Shown here piece by piece: positions 1-11,947 of a stretch of 64,000 nucleotides of DNA (positions are counted from its first letter, which is position 1; each line of letters begins with the position of its first letter). The stretch lies in assembly GCA_902795065.1 (NCBI GenBank), contig CADBJR010000018.1:1-64000 (forward strand), given 5' to 3'. This DNA comes from an uncultured Coriobacteriaceae bacterium (GTDB taxonomy: Bacteria > Actinomycetota > Coriobacteriia > Coriobacteriales > Atopobiaceae). The translations under genes were made by a program, and so were the position numbers. Under the pieces are notes generated by a model. That model worked only from the letters and a program-made list of their open reading frames with translations, searched no databases and was not told the origin of the DNA.

Positions 1-1
1 G

Positions 2-67
2 CAGCAGGACGACGCCGGCACCGCATCGGCGGCAGCCCCGTTCATCCGCATCTCCGTCTTCAGCTAG
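2..67 (+). CDS. 3' end of an unidentified gene (partial)
   Basis: An open frame runs in from the left edge and stops at TAG (65-67). It encodes about 21 residues rich in Ala and Ser and ending FIRISVFS. Codons are mostly G/C-ending, as in neighbouring genes, and the stop overlaps the stop of the convergent gene at 64-846, which is a natural layout. Too short to name; the frame itself could be chance. Confidence 0.4.
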   Translation, partial: QQDDAGTASAAAPFIRISVFS

Positions 68-846
68 GCTTCCACACGCGCCACGAGCACGTTGTTCGCG
101 AGCACCTCGGGCTCATCGGGGCGCTCGGGGATGACCTCGACGCTGCCGAACTCCCGCGCGAACGCGTCGCGCACATCCTCCAGCACCTTCGCCTTCCGCC
201 CTTCGAGCGGCGAGCGCACGTTGGCGAGGTACATGCCCCGCTCGGAGAGATGCGCGCGGATGAGCGCCGCGCCCTCCGCATTGCCGAGCGCTCCCAGCGG
301 GCGCGCCCCCGAGAACGCATCGTTGACGATGACGTCGAAGGTCCTGCCGCATCCTCGCAGGTACTCCCAGCCGTCGGCGTTGACGAGCACGAGGCGCTCG
401 CCCGCGAGCTCCTCCGCGCGGTCGAGGAAGAAGCGCTCGCGTGCGACCTGCGTGATCTTGGGGTCGATCTCGACGACGGTCACCTCCATGCGCTTCGTGT
501 GCGCGACCAGGTGCTTGGGCAGCGAGTAGCCCCCGCCGCCGATGACGAGCACGCTGCGCACCCGCCCGTGGCGGTCGATCTCGTCGACCATGGTCCGGTG
601 GTACGCGCACACGAGCTCGGCCCAGAGCTCGTCGGAGAGGTAGGTCGCCGACTGGAATGTGCCGTCGACGTTGAGGAGCCTGACCGGCGTGCCGTCCTCG
701 TCGGCGTGCTCGAAGATGAGCATCGTCCCGAACAGCGAACGGCGCCGCATCTCGACGCCGCGCAGCTTCAGAAGCCACGGGAGCGACCAGAACACGGCCG
801 ACACGAGAAGCGAGACGACGATTATGACGATGGCCCACGTTGGCAC
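64..846 (-). CDS. Membrane-anchored spermidine synthase-like methyltransferase-fold protein
   Basis: 260 residues. One hydrophobic helix at residues 4-26 should anchor it in the membrane. A Rossmann SAM-type fold follows: glycine motif VLVIGGGGYSLPKHL (about 99-113), an acidic strand end VVEIDP (about 124-129) and NDAFSG (about 175-180), as in the spermidine/spermine synthase superfamily. Whether it makes polyamines cannot be told: the family includes many polyamine-synthase-like proteins that lack the full substrate site, and no polyamine genes lie nearby. It is convergent with the partial gene at the left edge and divergent from tatA. Family call firm, substrate unknown. Confidence 0.75.
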   Translation of the reverse strand: MPTWAIVIIVVSLLVSAVFWSLPWLLKLRGVEMRRRSLFGTMLIFEHADEDGTPVRLLNVDGTFQSATYLSDELWAELVCAYHRTMVDEIDRHGRVRSVLVIGGGGYSLPKHLVAHTKRMEVTVVEIDPKITQVARERFFLDRAEELAGERLVLVNADGWEYLRGCGRTFDVIVNDAFSGARPLGALGNAEGAALIRAHLSERGMYLANVRSPLEGRKAKVLEDVRDAFAREFGSVEVIPERPDEPEVLANNVLVARVEA

Positions 847-930
847 GAAAGATTACCTTCCTGTGGGGAATACCAGAACTCTATCGTAGTGGTTTGCGCG
901 TGGAGACTGTTCTGCGCGTGTGTTTTTGGC

Positions 931-936
931 TATACT
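931..936 (+). promoter_or_regulatory. Possible -10 box upstream of tatA
   Basis: TATACT lies 55 bases before the tatA start in a locally AT-rich stretch (847-991) between two divergent genes. A candidate -35 17 bases upstream (TGTTCT, 908-913) is poor. The tatA ribosome site AGGAGGA lies just before its ATG. Confidence 0.3.
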
Positions 937-991
937 GTCCTGTGCAGTATTTTCGCACATGCAGTGCCGAATCCGTTGCTAGGAGGATTCT

Positions 992-1294
992 ATGTTTCTT
1001 GGTATGGGCCCCATGGAGCTTATCGTCATCCTGATCGTCGTACTGGTCATCTTCGGGCCTAAGAACCTCCCGAAGCTCGGCAAGAGCCTCGGCCAGACCG
1101 TCAAGAATGTCCGCGAGGGCATGGAGAGCGACGACGAGGAAGAAGAGGAAGTCGTCGAGGACGCCGAGGATGAGGACGAGGACGCCGACGACGAGGATGC
1201 CGACGTCGAGCCCGAGCCGGAGCCCGCGCCCAAGAAGAAGACCGCGGCCAAGAAGACCACGGCTAAGAAGTCCACGAAGAAGACCAGCGAGTAA
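992..1294 (+). CDS. tatA: Twin-arginine translocase subunit TatA
   Basis: 100 residues, a typical TatA size. A short N-terminal transmembrane helix (about 6-20) is followed by the hallmark FGPKNLPKLGKSLGQ and an amphipathic helix (about 21-43). After that comes a long acidic run (about 46-75) and a Lys/Ala/Thr-rich basic tail. TatA forms the size-adapting pore of the Tat export pathway for folded proteins. TatC is not in this window. A possible client is the dipeptidase at 41396-42523, which has an SRRTLL signal. greA starts 15 bases downstream, so the two are probably co-transcribed. The ATG follows a strong AGGAGG site. Confidence 0.88.
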   Translation: MFLGMGPMELIVILIVVLVIFGPKNLPKLGKSLGQTVKNVREGMESDDEEEEEVVEDAEDEDEDADDEDADVEPEPEPAPKKKTAAKKTTAKKSTKKTSE

Positions 1295-1308
1295 GGCACA
1301 AGGCTAGC

Positions 1309-1788
1309 ATGGATAACATCAAGGAAATCCACCTCACTCCGGAAGGCCGCCAGAAGCTCGTCGACGAGCTCGAGTGGCGCGAGGGCGAGAAGAACAACGA
1401 GATCGTCGAGCGCATCCAGGAGGCCCGCGGCTTCGGCGACCTCTCCGAGAACGCCGAGTACGACGCGGCCAAGGAAGAGCAGGCCAAGAACAACGCCCGC
1501 ATCAACGAGATCAAGCAGATCCTCTCGGTTGCCAAGGTCGTCGACTCCTCAAAGAGCCGCAGCGCCAAGATCTCGATCGGCTGCACCGTCGAACTCGAGT
1601 CCGAAGACGGCAAGCGCGACACCTTCACCATCGTGGGCACCACCGAGACCAACTCGCTCGAGCATCGCATCTCCAACGAGTCGCCCATGGGCGCCGCGCT
1701 CATCGGCCGCAAGAAGGGCGAGCAGATCGAGTTCGCCACGCCCGCGGGCAAGGTAAAGAAGTACACCATCGTCGGAATCACCCGCTAG
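1309..1788 (+). CDS. greA: Transcription elongation factor GreA
   Basis: 159 residues, full length for GreA. The N-terminal coiled-coil hairpin (about 5-75) carries GFGDLSENAEYDAAKEEQ, the conserved acidic tip region that enters the RNA polymerase secondary channel. The C-terminal FKBP-like domain has VGTTETNSLEHRISNESPMGAALIGRKKG. GreA stimulates cleavage of backtracked transcripts and so rescues stalled polymerase. It lies 15 bases after tatA and 79 bases before lysS, with a hairpin between, and gre-lysS adjacency is common in Gram-positive bacteria. Confidence 0.96.
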   Translation: MDNIKEIHLTPEGRQKLVDELEWREGEKNNEIVERIQEARGFGDLSENAEYDAAKEEQAKNNARINEIKQILSVAKVVDSSKSRSAKISIGCTVELESEDGKRDTFTIVGTTETNSLEHRISNESPMGAALIGRKKGEQIEFATPAGKVKKYTIVGITR

Positions 1789-1810
1789 TCATCAGCGCAT
1801 AGCAACGACA

Positions 1811-1850
1811 GCGCCCCGTGACTGCGGAAAGCAGCGCGGGGCGCAGGTTT
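1811..1850 (+). terminator. Hairpin between greA and lysS
   Basis: GCGCCCCG (1811-1818) pairs with CGGGGCGC (1837-1844), and an inner CTGC/GCAG extends the stem. AGGTTTT follows. This could be an intrinsic terminator for tatA-greA or an attenuator, because the lysS ribosome site begins only about 10 bases later. The T run is short. Confidence 0.5.
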
Positions 1851-1866
1851 TAAAAAGGAGCGAACC

Positions 1867-4398
1867 ATGGCAGATGAGTCCATCCAGTCCCAGCACATCG
1901 ACGAGCGCGCCACGCGCCTGAACCGTCGCCAGTCCCTGCTCGATGCAGGCATCAACCCCTATCCCGTCAAGAGCAGCGTCGATTGGACCATCGCCGACAT
2001 CGAGCGCGAGTACGGTTGGATCGAGGACGGCGCCGAGGGCCCGCTCAACGCGCTCTTCACCGTCGGCGGCCGCGTGAGGGCGTTCCGCCGCCACGGCAAG
2101 CTCGCCTTCATCGACCTTCAGGATGCCACGGGCACCATCCAGCTGTTCTGCCGCATCAACACGATGGACGAGGCAGGCTGGGCGCTGCTCGACTCCGTCG
2201 ACATGGGCGACATCGTCGAGGCGACGGGCCGCATCATGCGCACCAACCGCGGCCAGCTCTCCATCGCGACCGAGTCTTTGCGCATGCTCTCCAAGTCCGT
2301 GCGCCCGCTGCCCGAGAAGTTCCACGGCCTCTCCGACCGCGAGGTCCGCTACCGCCAGCGCTACGTCGACCTCATCATGAACCCCGAGGTCAAGGAGACG
2401 TTCGTCAACCGCTCGCGGATCATCTCCGGCATCAGGCGCTTCATGGAGGACCAGGGCTACCTCGAGGTCGAGACGCCCATCCTGCAGGAGACGCTCGGCG
2501 GCGCCAACGCGCGCCCCTTCACCACGCACTTCAATGCGCTCGACCAGGAGTGCTACCTGCGCATCGCCACGGAGCTCCACCTCAAGCGCTGCATCGTGGG
2601 CGGCATGGACCGCGTCTTCGAGATCGGCCGCCAGTTCCGCAACGAGGGCATGGACCTCACGCACAACCCCGAGTTCACCTCGATGGAGGCCTACTGCGCC
2701 TTCTCCGACCTCGACGGCATGAAGGAGCTCTCCGAGAAGCTTTTCCAGGCGTGTGCGCGCGTCGTGGGCAAGGGAGATGTCATCGAGTACCAGGGCCAGA
2801 AGATCAGCCTCGCGAGCCCCTGGCGCTCCGCCAGCATCGCCGAGATCGCAAGCGACGTCTGCGGCCGCGAGCTCACCATCGACACGCCGGTCGAGGAGCT
2901 GCGCGCGCTCTGCGACGAGCACGGCATCGAGTGGGATGCGAGCTGGGGATCCGGCAAGCTCCTCTTCGAGCTCTACGACGAGCTGGGCGAGGCGAGCATC
3001 GTCGATCCCACGTTCGTGTGCGACTATCCCGTCGAGGTCTCGCCGCTCGCCAAGCGCAAGGACGACGACCCGCGCCTCACCGACCGCTTCGAGCTCATCA
3101 TCGCCGGCCATGAGTATGCCAACGCGTTCTCCGAGCTCAACGACCCCGTCGACCAGGAGGGCCGCTTCCTCGCGCAGGTCGAGGCCAAGGCCGCGGGCGA
3201 CGAGGAGGCCATGGACTACGACGCCGACTACATCCGCGCGCTCGAGTACGGCATGCCCCCGGCGGGCGGCATCGGCTTCGGCATCGACCGCATGATCATG
3301 CTCTTCTGCGACGAGGGCTCCATCCGCGACGTCCTGCTCTTCCCGCACATGAAGCCCGAGGCGGGCGTCAGGCGCGCGACCGGCAACGACGGCGAGCTCA
3401 AGACCGGCCTCACGCGCAAGCAGGCGCTGGCGCTCCTCAAGCAGTACAACGAGGACCCGTTCCACATCGCGCACGGCGAGACCCTCGAGGCGCTCATGCG
3501 CTACTTCGCCGCCAAGGAGGACCCCGCCAACGTCGAGTTCTGGGGCCAGGTCGGCCTGCTGCACGACCTCGACTGGGAGAAGTTCCAGGATGCGACCGCC
3601 CACACCGTCAAGGCGGGCGAGATCATCGCCGAGGCAGGTGGGACGCCCGAGCTCATCCACGCCATCCAGACGCACAACTCCGACCACAACCCCGATCTGC
3701 CCAAGCCCGAGGCCAAGATGGAGAAGTGGCTCTACACCGTCGACGAGCTCTCCGGCCTGATCCAGGCCGTGGCGAAGATGCGCCCGAGCGGCAGCGTCAC
3801 CGACATGGAGGTCAAGTCGCTCAAGAAGAAGTTCAAGACGAAGGCCTTCGCCGCCGGTTGCGACCGCGACATCATCGCGCAGGGCGCCGAGCTGCTCGGC
3901 ATGGAGCTCGACGAGGTCTTCGCCGCGACGCTCGAGGCCATGAAGGCCATCGCGCCCGTCGGCGACATCTACGCGAAGACCGCCGAGGCCGCGCCCGCCG
4001 AGGAGCCCGCCGCACCGCAGATCCCGCAGGAGGGCATCTACATCGAGCCGCTCTTCGCCGACCAGGTCGACTTCTCCACGTTCAGCAAGTCCGACTTCCG
4101 CGTGGTCAAGATCAAGGCCTGCGAGGAGGTGCCCAAGGGCAAGAAGCTCCTCAAGTTCACGCTCGACGACGGCACCGGCACCGACCGCATCATCCTCTCG
4201 GGCATCAAGGATTACTACAGCGCCGAGGAGCTCGTGGGCAAGACGGCCGTTGCGATCGTGAACCTGCCGCCGCGCTCCCTCATGGGCATCGACAGCTGCG
4301 GCATGCTCATCTCGGCCATCCACCACGAGGATGGCAAGGAGGCGTTGAACTTCCTCATGCTCGATGACGCCATCCCCGCAGGAGCCAAGCTCTACTAG
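1867..4398 (+). CDS. lysS: Lysyl-tRNA synthetase fused to an HD-hydrolase domain and a tRNA-binding domain
   Basis: 843 residues against about 490-510 for ordinary class II LysRS. Residues 1 to about 495 are a complete LysRS: OB-fold anticodon domain, motif 2 [11 protein letters not shown] followed by [10 protein letters not shown], and motif 3 [14 protein letters not shown]. Residues about 514-690 match stand-alone HD-superfamily hydrolases, with His536, the HD pair 566-567 ([11 protein letters not shown]) and downstream THNSDH. After an Ala/Pro/Glu linker (about 700-720), residues about 729-843 form a CsaA/Trbp111-type tRNA-binding OB fold ([26 protein letters not shown]) as found at the end of many MetRS. 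The enzyme charges tRNA-Lys; the tail probably holds tRNA. The HD part's substrate is unknown. Start chosen for AAGGAG at 1856-1861. Confidence 0.93.
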   Translation: MADESIQSQHIDERATRLNRRQSLLDAGINPYPVKSSVDWTIADIEREYGWIEDGAEGPLNALFTVGGRVRAFRRHGKLAFIDLQDATGTIQLFCRINTMDEAGWALLDSVDMGDIVEATGRIMRTNRGQLSIATESLRMLSKSVRPLPEKFHGLSDREVRYRQRYVDLIMNPEVKETFVNRSRIISGIRRFMEDQGYLEVETPILQETLGGANARPFTTHFNALDQECYLRIATELHLKRCIVGGMDRVFEIGRQFRNEGMDLTHNPEFTSMEAYCAFSDLDGMKELSEKLFQACARVVGKGDVIEYQGQKISLASPWRSASIAEIASDVCGRELTIDTPVEELRALCDEHGIEWDASWGSGKLLFELYDELGEASIVDPTFVCDYPVEVSPLAKRKDDDPRLTDRFELIIAGHEYANAFSELNDPVDQEGRFLAQVEAKAAGDEEAMDYDADYIRALEYGMPPAGGIGFGIDRMIMLFCDEGSIRDVLLFPHMKPEAGVRRATGNDGELKTGLTRKQALALLKQYNEDPFHIAHGETLEALMRYFAAKEDPANVEFWGQVGLLHDLDWEKFQDATAHTVKAGEIIAEAGGTPELIHAIQTHNSDHNPDLPKPEAKMEKWLYTVDELSGLIQAVAKMRPSGSVTDMEVKSLKKKFKTKAFAAGCDRDIIAQGAELLGMELDEVFAATLEAMKAIAPVGDIYAKTAEAAPAEEPAAPQIPQEGIYIEPLFADQVDFSTFSKSDFRVVKIKACEEVPKGKKLLKFTLDDGTGTDRIILSGIKDYYSAEELVGKTAVAIVNLPPRSLMGIDSCGMLISAIHHEDGKEALNFLMLDDAIPAGAKLY

Positions 4399-4475
4399 CA
4401 CCAGCCCTCGGAAGAGGGGCCTGTCGGAACGACCTGCCCGCCCGCGCGGAAACCCTCGCGTGAAATACCCGCACG

Positions 4476-4481
4476 TATAAT
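4476..4481 (+). promoter_or_regulatory. Consensus -10 box upstream of clpC
   Basis: A perfect TATAAT lies about 70 bases before the clpC ATG; no good -35 stands at the usual distance. I see no CtsR heptad repeat near it. An upstream in-frame ATG at 4480 overlaps this box, which is one reason to prefer the start at 4552. Confidence 0.4.
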
Positions 4482-4551
4482 GGGTACACATGAGGGGAAT
4501 ACGCTGCGGGCGGTCTTGTCGCCCGCATCCCATCAGCAAGGAGATCAGTGC

Positions 4552-7028
<2,477 letters not shown>

Positions 7029-7077
7029 CCCCCTGGGGCAGGCCGGGGACGGGCCTCTCCAATCGCATATCGCGTAA

Positions 7078-7102
7078 CCGTCCGCGCGCGAGGCGCGGGC
7101 GG
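7078..7102 (+). terminator. GC-rich hairpin after clpC
   Basis: CCGTCCGCGC (7078-7087) pairs with GCGCGGGCGG (7093-7102) with one G-T pair and a five-base loop. No T run follows, so the terminator function is only possible. A TATACT at 7110-7115 just beyond it could be the -10 of disA, which starts at 7152. Confidence 0.35.
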
Positions 7103-7151
7103 TTCACGCTATACTTTATGCAGGTATGCCGAGCCATCAGAAGAGGACCGT

Positions 7152-8225
7152 ATGGACGTCCAAGAAGCCAAACAGGAAGCGATCAGCCCCAAACAGCGCC
7201 GCGAGCAGGCCCTGCGCATGTGCGCGCCGGGAACCGCGCTGCGTACAGCCCTCGATATGATCATCGCGGGGCACCTCGGCGCGCTCATCACCATCGGAGA
7301 CGAGGATGCGGTCATCTCGGCTGGCACCGACGGATTCAAGCTCGACGTGTCCTTTACCGCGAGCCGTCTGTTCGAGCTCTGCAAGATGGACGGCGCCGTG
7401 GTCATCGACAAGGACTTCACCAAGATCCTGCGCGCCAACTTCCACCTGAACCCCGATCCCACGCTCCCCACCACCGAGACGGGCACGCGCCACCGCACCG
7501 CGGCGCGCATGAGCCTGCTCACCGATGCCATCGTCATCTCCATCTCCGAGCGCCGCCAGGTCGTCAACGTCTACGTCGACGGCAAGGGCTCGCAGCTCAA
7601 GTCGACGTCCGAGGTCATGTCGACAGCCACGCAGCTCACGGGCATCATGCAGAGCACGCGCGAGCAGCTCGACCGCCAGCTCCTGCGCCTCTCCACGCTC
7701 GAGCTCAACAACTTCGTGACGCTCGCCGACGTCTCCAGCGTCATCTACCTCTGCGAGATGCTCATGACATCCGCCGAGGAGCTCGACGGCTGCCTCGTGG
7801 AGCTCGGTCGCAACGGGCGCGTCATCGACATGCAGCGCCAGGAGTACGCGGGCACCATCGACGAGGAGTACACGCTGCTCATCCGCGACTACGCGCTCGA
7901 CTCGTCCGAGGCAAACGCCGCCGCCATCCGCGAGGAGTTCCGCAAGACGCCCAACGACCAGCTGCGCACGCCCCGGAACGTGGCGCGCATCCTGGGTTAC
8001 GACGACCTCAACGTCGACTCCATCATGACACCGCTGGGCCTGCGTACCCTCAACCGCGTCTCGGTCGTGCGCAAGGGCATGGCCGACAAGATCATCGACG
8101 AGTACGGCTCGCTGCAGGATATCGTCGCCGCCGTCGATGAGGATCCCGCCAAGCTCGAAGAGGTGGGCGTCAACAATCCCGACGTCCTGGCCGACAGCCT
8201 GCACCGCATGTGGGGACGCAGGTGA
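7152..8225 (+). CDS. disA: DNA integrity scanning diadenylate cyclase DisA
   Basis: 357 residues, full length. The DAC domain makes cyclic di-AMP from two ATP; its DGA motif (80-82, in KMDGAVVID) and RHRTA (113-117) are both intact. A helical linker and a C-terminal helix-hairpin-helix DNA-binding region (about 290-355, [10 protein letters not shown] and LGLRTLNRV onwards) follow. DisA scans DNA and reports damage through c-di-AMP. In many Gram-positives clpC, radA and disA are neighbours; here radA is absent. Its TGA overlaps the ATG of ispD (TGATG), so translation is likely coupled. Confidence 0.96.
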   Translation: MDVQEAKQEAISPKQRREQALRMCAPGTALRTALDMIIAGHLGALITIGDEDAVISAGTDGFKLDVSFTASRLFELCKMDGAVVIDKDFTKILRANFHLNPDPTLPTTETGTRHRTAARMSLLTDAIVISISERRQVVNVYVDGKGSQLKSTSEVMSTATQLTGIMQSTREQLDRQLLRLSTLELNNFVTLADVSSVIYLCEMLMTSAEELDGCLVELGRNGRVIDMQRQEYAGTIDEEYTLLIRDYALDSSEANAAAIREEFRKTPNDQLRTPRNVARILGYDDLNVDSIMTPLGLRTLNRVSVVRKGMADKIIDEYGSLQDIVAAVDEDPAKLEEVGVNNPDVLADSLHRMWGRR

Positions 8226-9001
8226 TGGGAGGCTGCCAGCCGACAGCCTGCGCCGCTCCTGCGCGCCTCGACGAGGGCATCCGCGCAGCCGACACCGTCG
8301 CGATCATCGTGGCGGGCGGCGTCGGCATGCGCTTCGGCGACCCACACGGCAAGCAGTTCGTGGAGCTCGCCGGCCGTCCCATCATCGCGTGGTCGCTCAT
8401 CGCCTTCGATGCCGCGCCGTCGGTCGCCCGCATCGTGATCGTCTGCGCTCCCGACCGCGCCGACGAGATGCGCTCAATCGTCTCCGACCTCGCGATCTCG
8501 ACGCCCGTCACCTTCGCCGATGCGGGCGAGGTGCGTCAGGAATCGGTGGCGTCGGGGCTGGCCGCCATGCCGCGCGGCTACGCCTACGTGGCCATCCACG
8601 ATGCGGCGCGCCCCCTCATCGAGACCTCGACCATCGAGCGCGCCATCGCGGTGCTCCGCTGCGACCCCGCGCTCGCGGGCACGCTCGTCTCGGCGCGCGT
8701 GACCGATACGCTGAAGCTCGTGGAGGACGGCATCGTGGTCTCCACGCCCGATCGCAGCTTCTACTGGGCCGCCCAGACCCCGCAGACCTTCCGCACGCGT
8801 GTGCTCGAGGATGCCTACGCGAACGCGGCCTTCGAGGATTTCATCGGCACCGACGATGCGAGCCTCGTGGAGCGTGCCGGCGGCATCGTGCGCTGCGTCG
8901 AGCCCGCATCGCCCAACATCAAGGTCACCTATCCCGAGGACCTCGCCGTCGCCGAGGCGCTCCTCGCCATCCGGTCGGACCGCGGGGAGGTGCTGGCATG
9001 A
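8225..9001 (+). CDS. ispD: 2-C-methyl-D-erythritol 4-phosphate cytidylyltransferase IspD
   Basis: 258 residues. Transfers CMP to MEP in the MEP isoprenoid pathway. The nucleotide-binding loop is the slightly degenerate [17 protein letters not shown], and conserved [18 protein letters not shown] and [10 protein letters not shown] follow. About 25 residues precede the usual start. The ATG at 8225 overlaps the disA stop and is the likely start; an upstream ATG at 8210 would overlap disA further. Its stop overlaps the ispF start. Confidence 0.94.
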   Translation: MGGCQPTACAAPARLDEGIRAADTVAIIVAGGVGMRFGDPHGKQFVELAGRPIIAWSLIAFDAAPSVARIVIVCAPDRADEMRSIVSDLAISTPVTFADAGEVRQESVASGLAAMPRGYAYVAIHDAARPLIETSTIERAIAVLRCDPALAGTLVSARVTDTLKLVEDGIVVSTPDRSFYWAAQTPQTFRTRVLEDAYANAAFEDFIGTDDASLVERAGGIVRCVEPASPNIKVTYPEDLAVAEALLAIRSDRGEVLA

Positions 9002-9486
9002 GGATCGGACACGGCTACGACGTCCATGCCTTCTGCGAGGGGCGGCCGCTCATCCTTGGAGGCGTCGACGTGCCCTGCGACCGTGGTCTGGCCGGCCATT
9101 CCGATGCCGACGTGCTCGCCCACGCCGTCGCGGATGCCCTGCTCGGCGCTGCGCGCGCGGGCGATATCGGCACGCTGTTCCCCGACACCGATCCCGCCTA
9201 CGAGGGGGCTGATTCCCTCGTCCTGCTCAGCCGCGTCGCCGACCTCCTGCGCGGGCAGGGCTTCGAGATCGTCGACGTCGACGCCACCGTCGCCGCGCAG
9301 GCGCCCAAGCTCGCCCCGCACCGCGAGGCGATGCGCGCCAACCTCGCGCGCGCCATGGGGATCCCCACCGAGCACGTGGGCGTGAAGGCAACCACCACCG
9401 AGCATCTGGGCTTCGTCGGCCGCAAGGAGGGCATCGAGGCATTCGCCGTCGCCCTCATCGACGACAGCCGATGTCGCACATCCTGA
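8998..9486 (+). CDS. ispF: 2-C-methyl-D-erythritol 2,4-cyclodiphosphate synthase IspF
   Basis: 162 residues, normal length. Converts CDP-ME 2-phosphate to MEcPP in the MEP pathway. Metal ligands Asp8 and His10 (GYDVH) and His42 ([10 protein letters not shown]) are present, with HSDADVL and [13 protein letters not shown] conserved. ATG overlaps the ispD stop as ATGA, so disA, ispD and ispF form one coupled run. The end (DDSRCRTS) is slightly longer than usual. Confidence 0.95.
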   Translation: MRIGHGYDVHAFCEGRPLILGGVDVPCDRGLAGHSDADVLAHAVADALLGAARAGDIGTLFPDTDPAYEGADSLVLLSRVADLLRGQGFEIVDVDATVAAQAPKLAPHREAMRANLARAMGIPTEHVGVKATTTEHLGFVGRKEGIEAFAVALIDDSRCRTS

Positions 9487-9526
9487 GCACACCCGACCGA
9501 CGAACCCATCTGAGCAAGGAGCACCC

Positions 9527-11005
9527 ATGCAGATCTACAACACGCAGTTCCATAAGAAGCAGGAGTTCACGCCCATCGACGAGGGCAAGGTGCGCATGTA
9601 CGTGTGCGGCCCCACGGTCTACGACCAGATCCACATCGGCAACGCGCGCACGTTCCTTTCGTTCGACATGATCCGTCGCTACCTCATGTTCAAGGGGTAC
9701 CAGGTCACGTTCGCCCAGAACCTCACCGACGTCGACGACAAGATCATCAACCGCGCCAACGAGCAGGGGCGCACATCCGCCGAGGTGGCAGAGGAGTTCT
9801 CCGCCGCCTTCATCGAGCAGATGCACCGCTTCGGCATCCTCGACCCCGACATCCGCCCGCGCGCGACGCGCGAGATCGAGGCCATGCAGGAGATGATCCA
9901 GCTCCTCATCGAGCAGGGCAACGCCTACGAGGTGCCCTCGGGCGACGTGTACTTCTCGGTCCGCAGCGACGGCGCCTACGGCATCCTCTCGGGCCGCGAC
10001 CTCGACCAGCTGCGCGCAGGCGAGCGCGTCGAGGTGAACGACGAGAAGCGCGACCCCTTCGACTTCGCGCTCTGGAAGGCCGCGAAGCCGGGCGAGCCGA
10101 GCTGGCCCTCCCCGTGGGGCGACGGACGTCCGGGCTGGCACACCGAGTGCTGCGCGATGATCCACCGCTACCTGGGCACCCCGATCGACATCCACGGCGG
10201 CGGAAGCGACCTCATCTTCCCGCACCACGAGAACGAGACCGCTCAGGCCATGTGCGCCTGGCACGGCGCGCTCGCCAACGTGTGGATGCACACGGGCATG
10301 CTGCGCGTCGAGGGCGACAAGATGTCCAAGAGCCTGGGCAACTTCTTCACGCTCAAGGAGATCCTCGACAAGTACCCGGCGGATGCCGTGCGCCTGCTCA
10401 TGCTGCAGACCCACTACCGCGCGCCGCTCGACTTCTCGTTCGAGCGCCTCGACGGTGCGGTCGGCACGCTCGAGCGCCTCACCACCTGCGTCAAGAACCT
10501 GCGCTGGGCCGCCAAGAACGCCCCGCAGGACGGCGTCCTCACCGAGCTCGACCGCGCGTTCGGCGCCGCCATCGACGCGACGCGCGAGGAGTTCGTCACC
10601 GCGATGGACGACGACTTCAACTCCGCGGGCGGCCTTGCCGCCATCTTCGGCCTCGTCACCACGGCGAACAAGTACCTCGCAGATGCGGGCGACACCATCT
10701 CCACGGCTCCCTGCCTGCGCGCCGCCGACATGCTCTGCGAGCTCTCGGGCGTGCTCGGCGTCAACCTCGCCAAGGCGACGGATGCCGACGAGCTCCCGGC
10801 CGAGCTCGTCGATCTGGCCGCCGAGCATGCAGGCTATGCGGGCACGTCTCCCTCCGAGGCAGCGGAGGTGCTGCTCGCCGCACGCGCAGCCGCTCGAGCT
10901 GCGAAGAACTGGGGCGTGGCCGACGCGATCCGCAACGGCATCACCGCCCTCGGTCTCGTGGTCGAGGACACGGCGTCCGGCGCGCGTCTGCGCACGAAGG
11001 AATAG
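9527..11005 (+). CDS. cysS: Cysteinyl-tRNA synthetase
   Basis: 492 residues. Class I aminoacyl-tRNA synthetase. Zinc-site Cys in MYVCGPTVYD, the HIGN signature, the second zinc region GWHTECCAMIH with HGGGSDLIFPHHENE, and KMSKSLGN are all intact. The C-terminal DALR-type helical domain is complete. AAGGAG precedes the start. It follows ispF by 40 bases and precedes rlmB by 12, an order (ispD-ispF-cysS-rlmB-NYN nuclease) widely kept in Gram-positives. Confidence 0.97.
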   Translation: MQIYNTQFHKKQEFTPIDEGKVRMYVCGPTVYDQIHIGNARTFLSFDMIRRYLMFKGYQVTFAQNLTDVDDKIINRANEQGRTSAEVAEEFSAAFIEQMHRFGILDPDIRPRATREIEAMQEMIQLLIEQGNAYEVPSGDVYFSVRSDGAYGILSGRDLDQLRAGERVEVNDEKRDPFDFALWKAAKPGEPSWPSPWGDGRPGWHTECCAMIHRYLGTPIDIHGGGSDLIFPHHENETAQAMCAWHGALANVWMHTGMLRVEGDKMSKSLGNFFTLKEILDKYPADAVRLLMLQTHYRAPLDFSFERLDGAVGTLERLTTCVKNLRWAAKNAPQDGVLTELDRAFGAAIDATREEFVTAMDDDFNSAGGLAAIFGLVTTANKYLADAGDTISTAPCLRAADMLCELSGVLGVNLAKATDADELPAELVDLAAEHAGYAGTSPSEAAEVLLAARAAARAAKNWGVADAIRNGITALGLVVEDTASGARLRTKE

Positions 11006-11017
11006 GCGGGCAGCAGC

Positions 11018-11947
11018 ATGGCGAAGAACCAGTCCCGCACGCCGGGCCGCGATGTGCGCGGCGGAAACGGCAAGCGGCAGAACAAGAACAAGATCGTCCC
11101 GCGCAACCTACCCGATCCCGAGGAGCGGAAGGGGAAGGGCCGTCCTCCCGCGCGCACGCAGGGGGGCAAGCCCCGTGCCGCGCAGGCCAAGCGTCCCTCC
11201 GACGCTCCGACGGGCGACATCATCGAGGGGCGCCGCGCGGTCGCCGAGGCGCTCGAGCTGGGGCTCCCCATCAAGAGCGCCTTCATCGCCGACGCCGATG
11301 CCACCGACATGACGCTGAAGCGCCTCACCGCCGAGCTCGCCGAGATGGACGTCCCGATCGAGCACGTGAGCAAATCGCGCCTCGACCAGATGTCGTCCCA
11401 CGGCGCGCACCAGGGCATCATGGTTCGCACGCGTCCCTTCGAGTACGCCTCGATCTCCGAGATCGTGCGCGCTGCGGGCGAGGGCGACGCCATCGTGATC
11501 GTGCTCGACCACGTGACCGACGAGGGCAATTTCGGCGCCATCGTGCGCTCGGCCGAGGTCGTGGGCGCCGCCGGCGTCGTCATCGCCAACGCGCGGGCCG
11601 CCCGCGTGGGCGTCGGAGCCTACAAGACCTCCGCCGGCGCGGTGCTCCATCTGCCCATCGCGCAGGTCCCGAACCTCTCCCGCGCCCTCGAGGACCTCAA
11701 GAAGGAGGGCTTCTGGGTCTGCGGTGCGAGCGAGCATGCCGAGCAGGGCATCTGGGATGCGCCCGTCGAGGGCCGCCTCGCGCTCGTCATGGGCTCCGAG
11801 GGAGCCGGCATCTCGCAGCTCGTGCTCGAGAAGTGCGATTTCCTCGCCAAGCTGCCGCAGCTGGGCCGCATCGAGTCGCTCAACGTCGCGCAGGCCACCA
11901 CAGTCTTCTGCTACGAATGGCTGAGAAGGACGGGCGGGCATGCCTGA
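11018..11947 (+). CDS. rlmB: 23S rRNA (guanosine-2251-2'-O)-methyltransferase RlmB
   Basis: 309 residues: a basic, low-complexity N-terminal tail of about 60 residues, a SpoU substrate-binding domain (IIEGRRAVAEALELG) and the SpoU/TrmH knotted methyltransferase domain with LDHVTDEGNFGAIVRSAE, MGSEGAGIS and IESLNVAQA, the three SPOUT motifs. It methylates a guanosine in the peptidyl-transferase region. The gene overlaps the next by 8 bases. Confidence 0.94.
   Translation: MAKNQSRTPGRDVRGGNGKRQNKNKIVPRNLPDPEERKGKGRPPARTQGGKPRAAQAKRPSDAPTGDIIEGRRAVAEALELGLPIKSAFIADADATDMTLKRLTAELAEMDVPIEHVSKSRLDQMSSHGAHQGIMVRTRPFEYASISEIVRAAGEGDAIVIVLDHVTDEGNFGAIVRSAEVVGAAGVVIANARAARVGVGAYKTSAGAVLHLPIAQVPNLSRALEDLKKEGFWVCGASEHAEQGIWDAPVEGRLALVMGSEGAGISQLVLEKCDFLAKLPQLGRIESLNVAQATTVFCYEWLRRTGGHA

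Noticed and set aside
1811-1866. T-box riboswitch before lysS
   Set aside because: Only about 80 bases separate greA and lysS; no stem I, no T-box sequence, and the hairpin explains the region.
4480-4551. Upstream start for clpC adding 24 residues
   Set aside because: The extension overlaps a TATAAT, has no ribosome site, and ClpC proteins begin at MFEKFTDKA.
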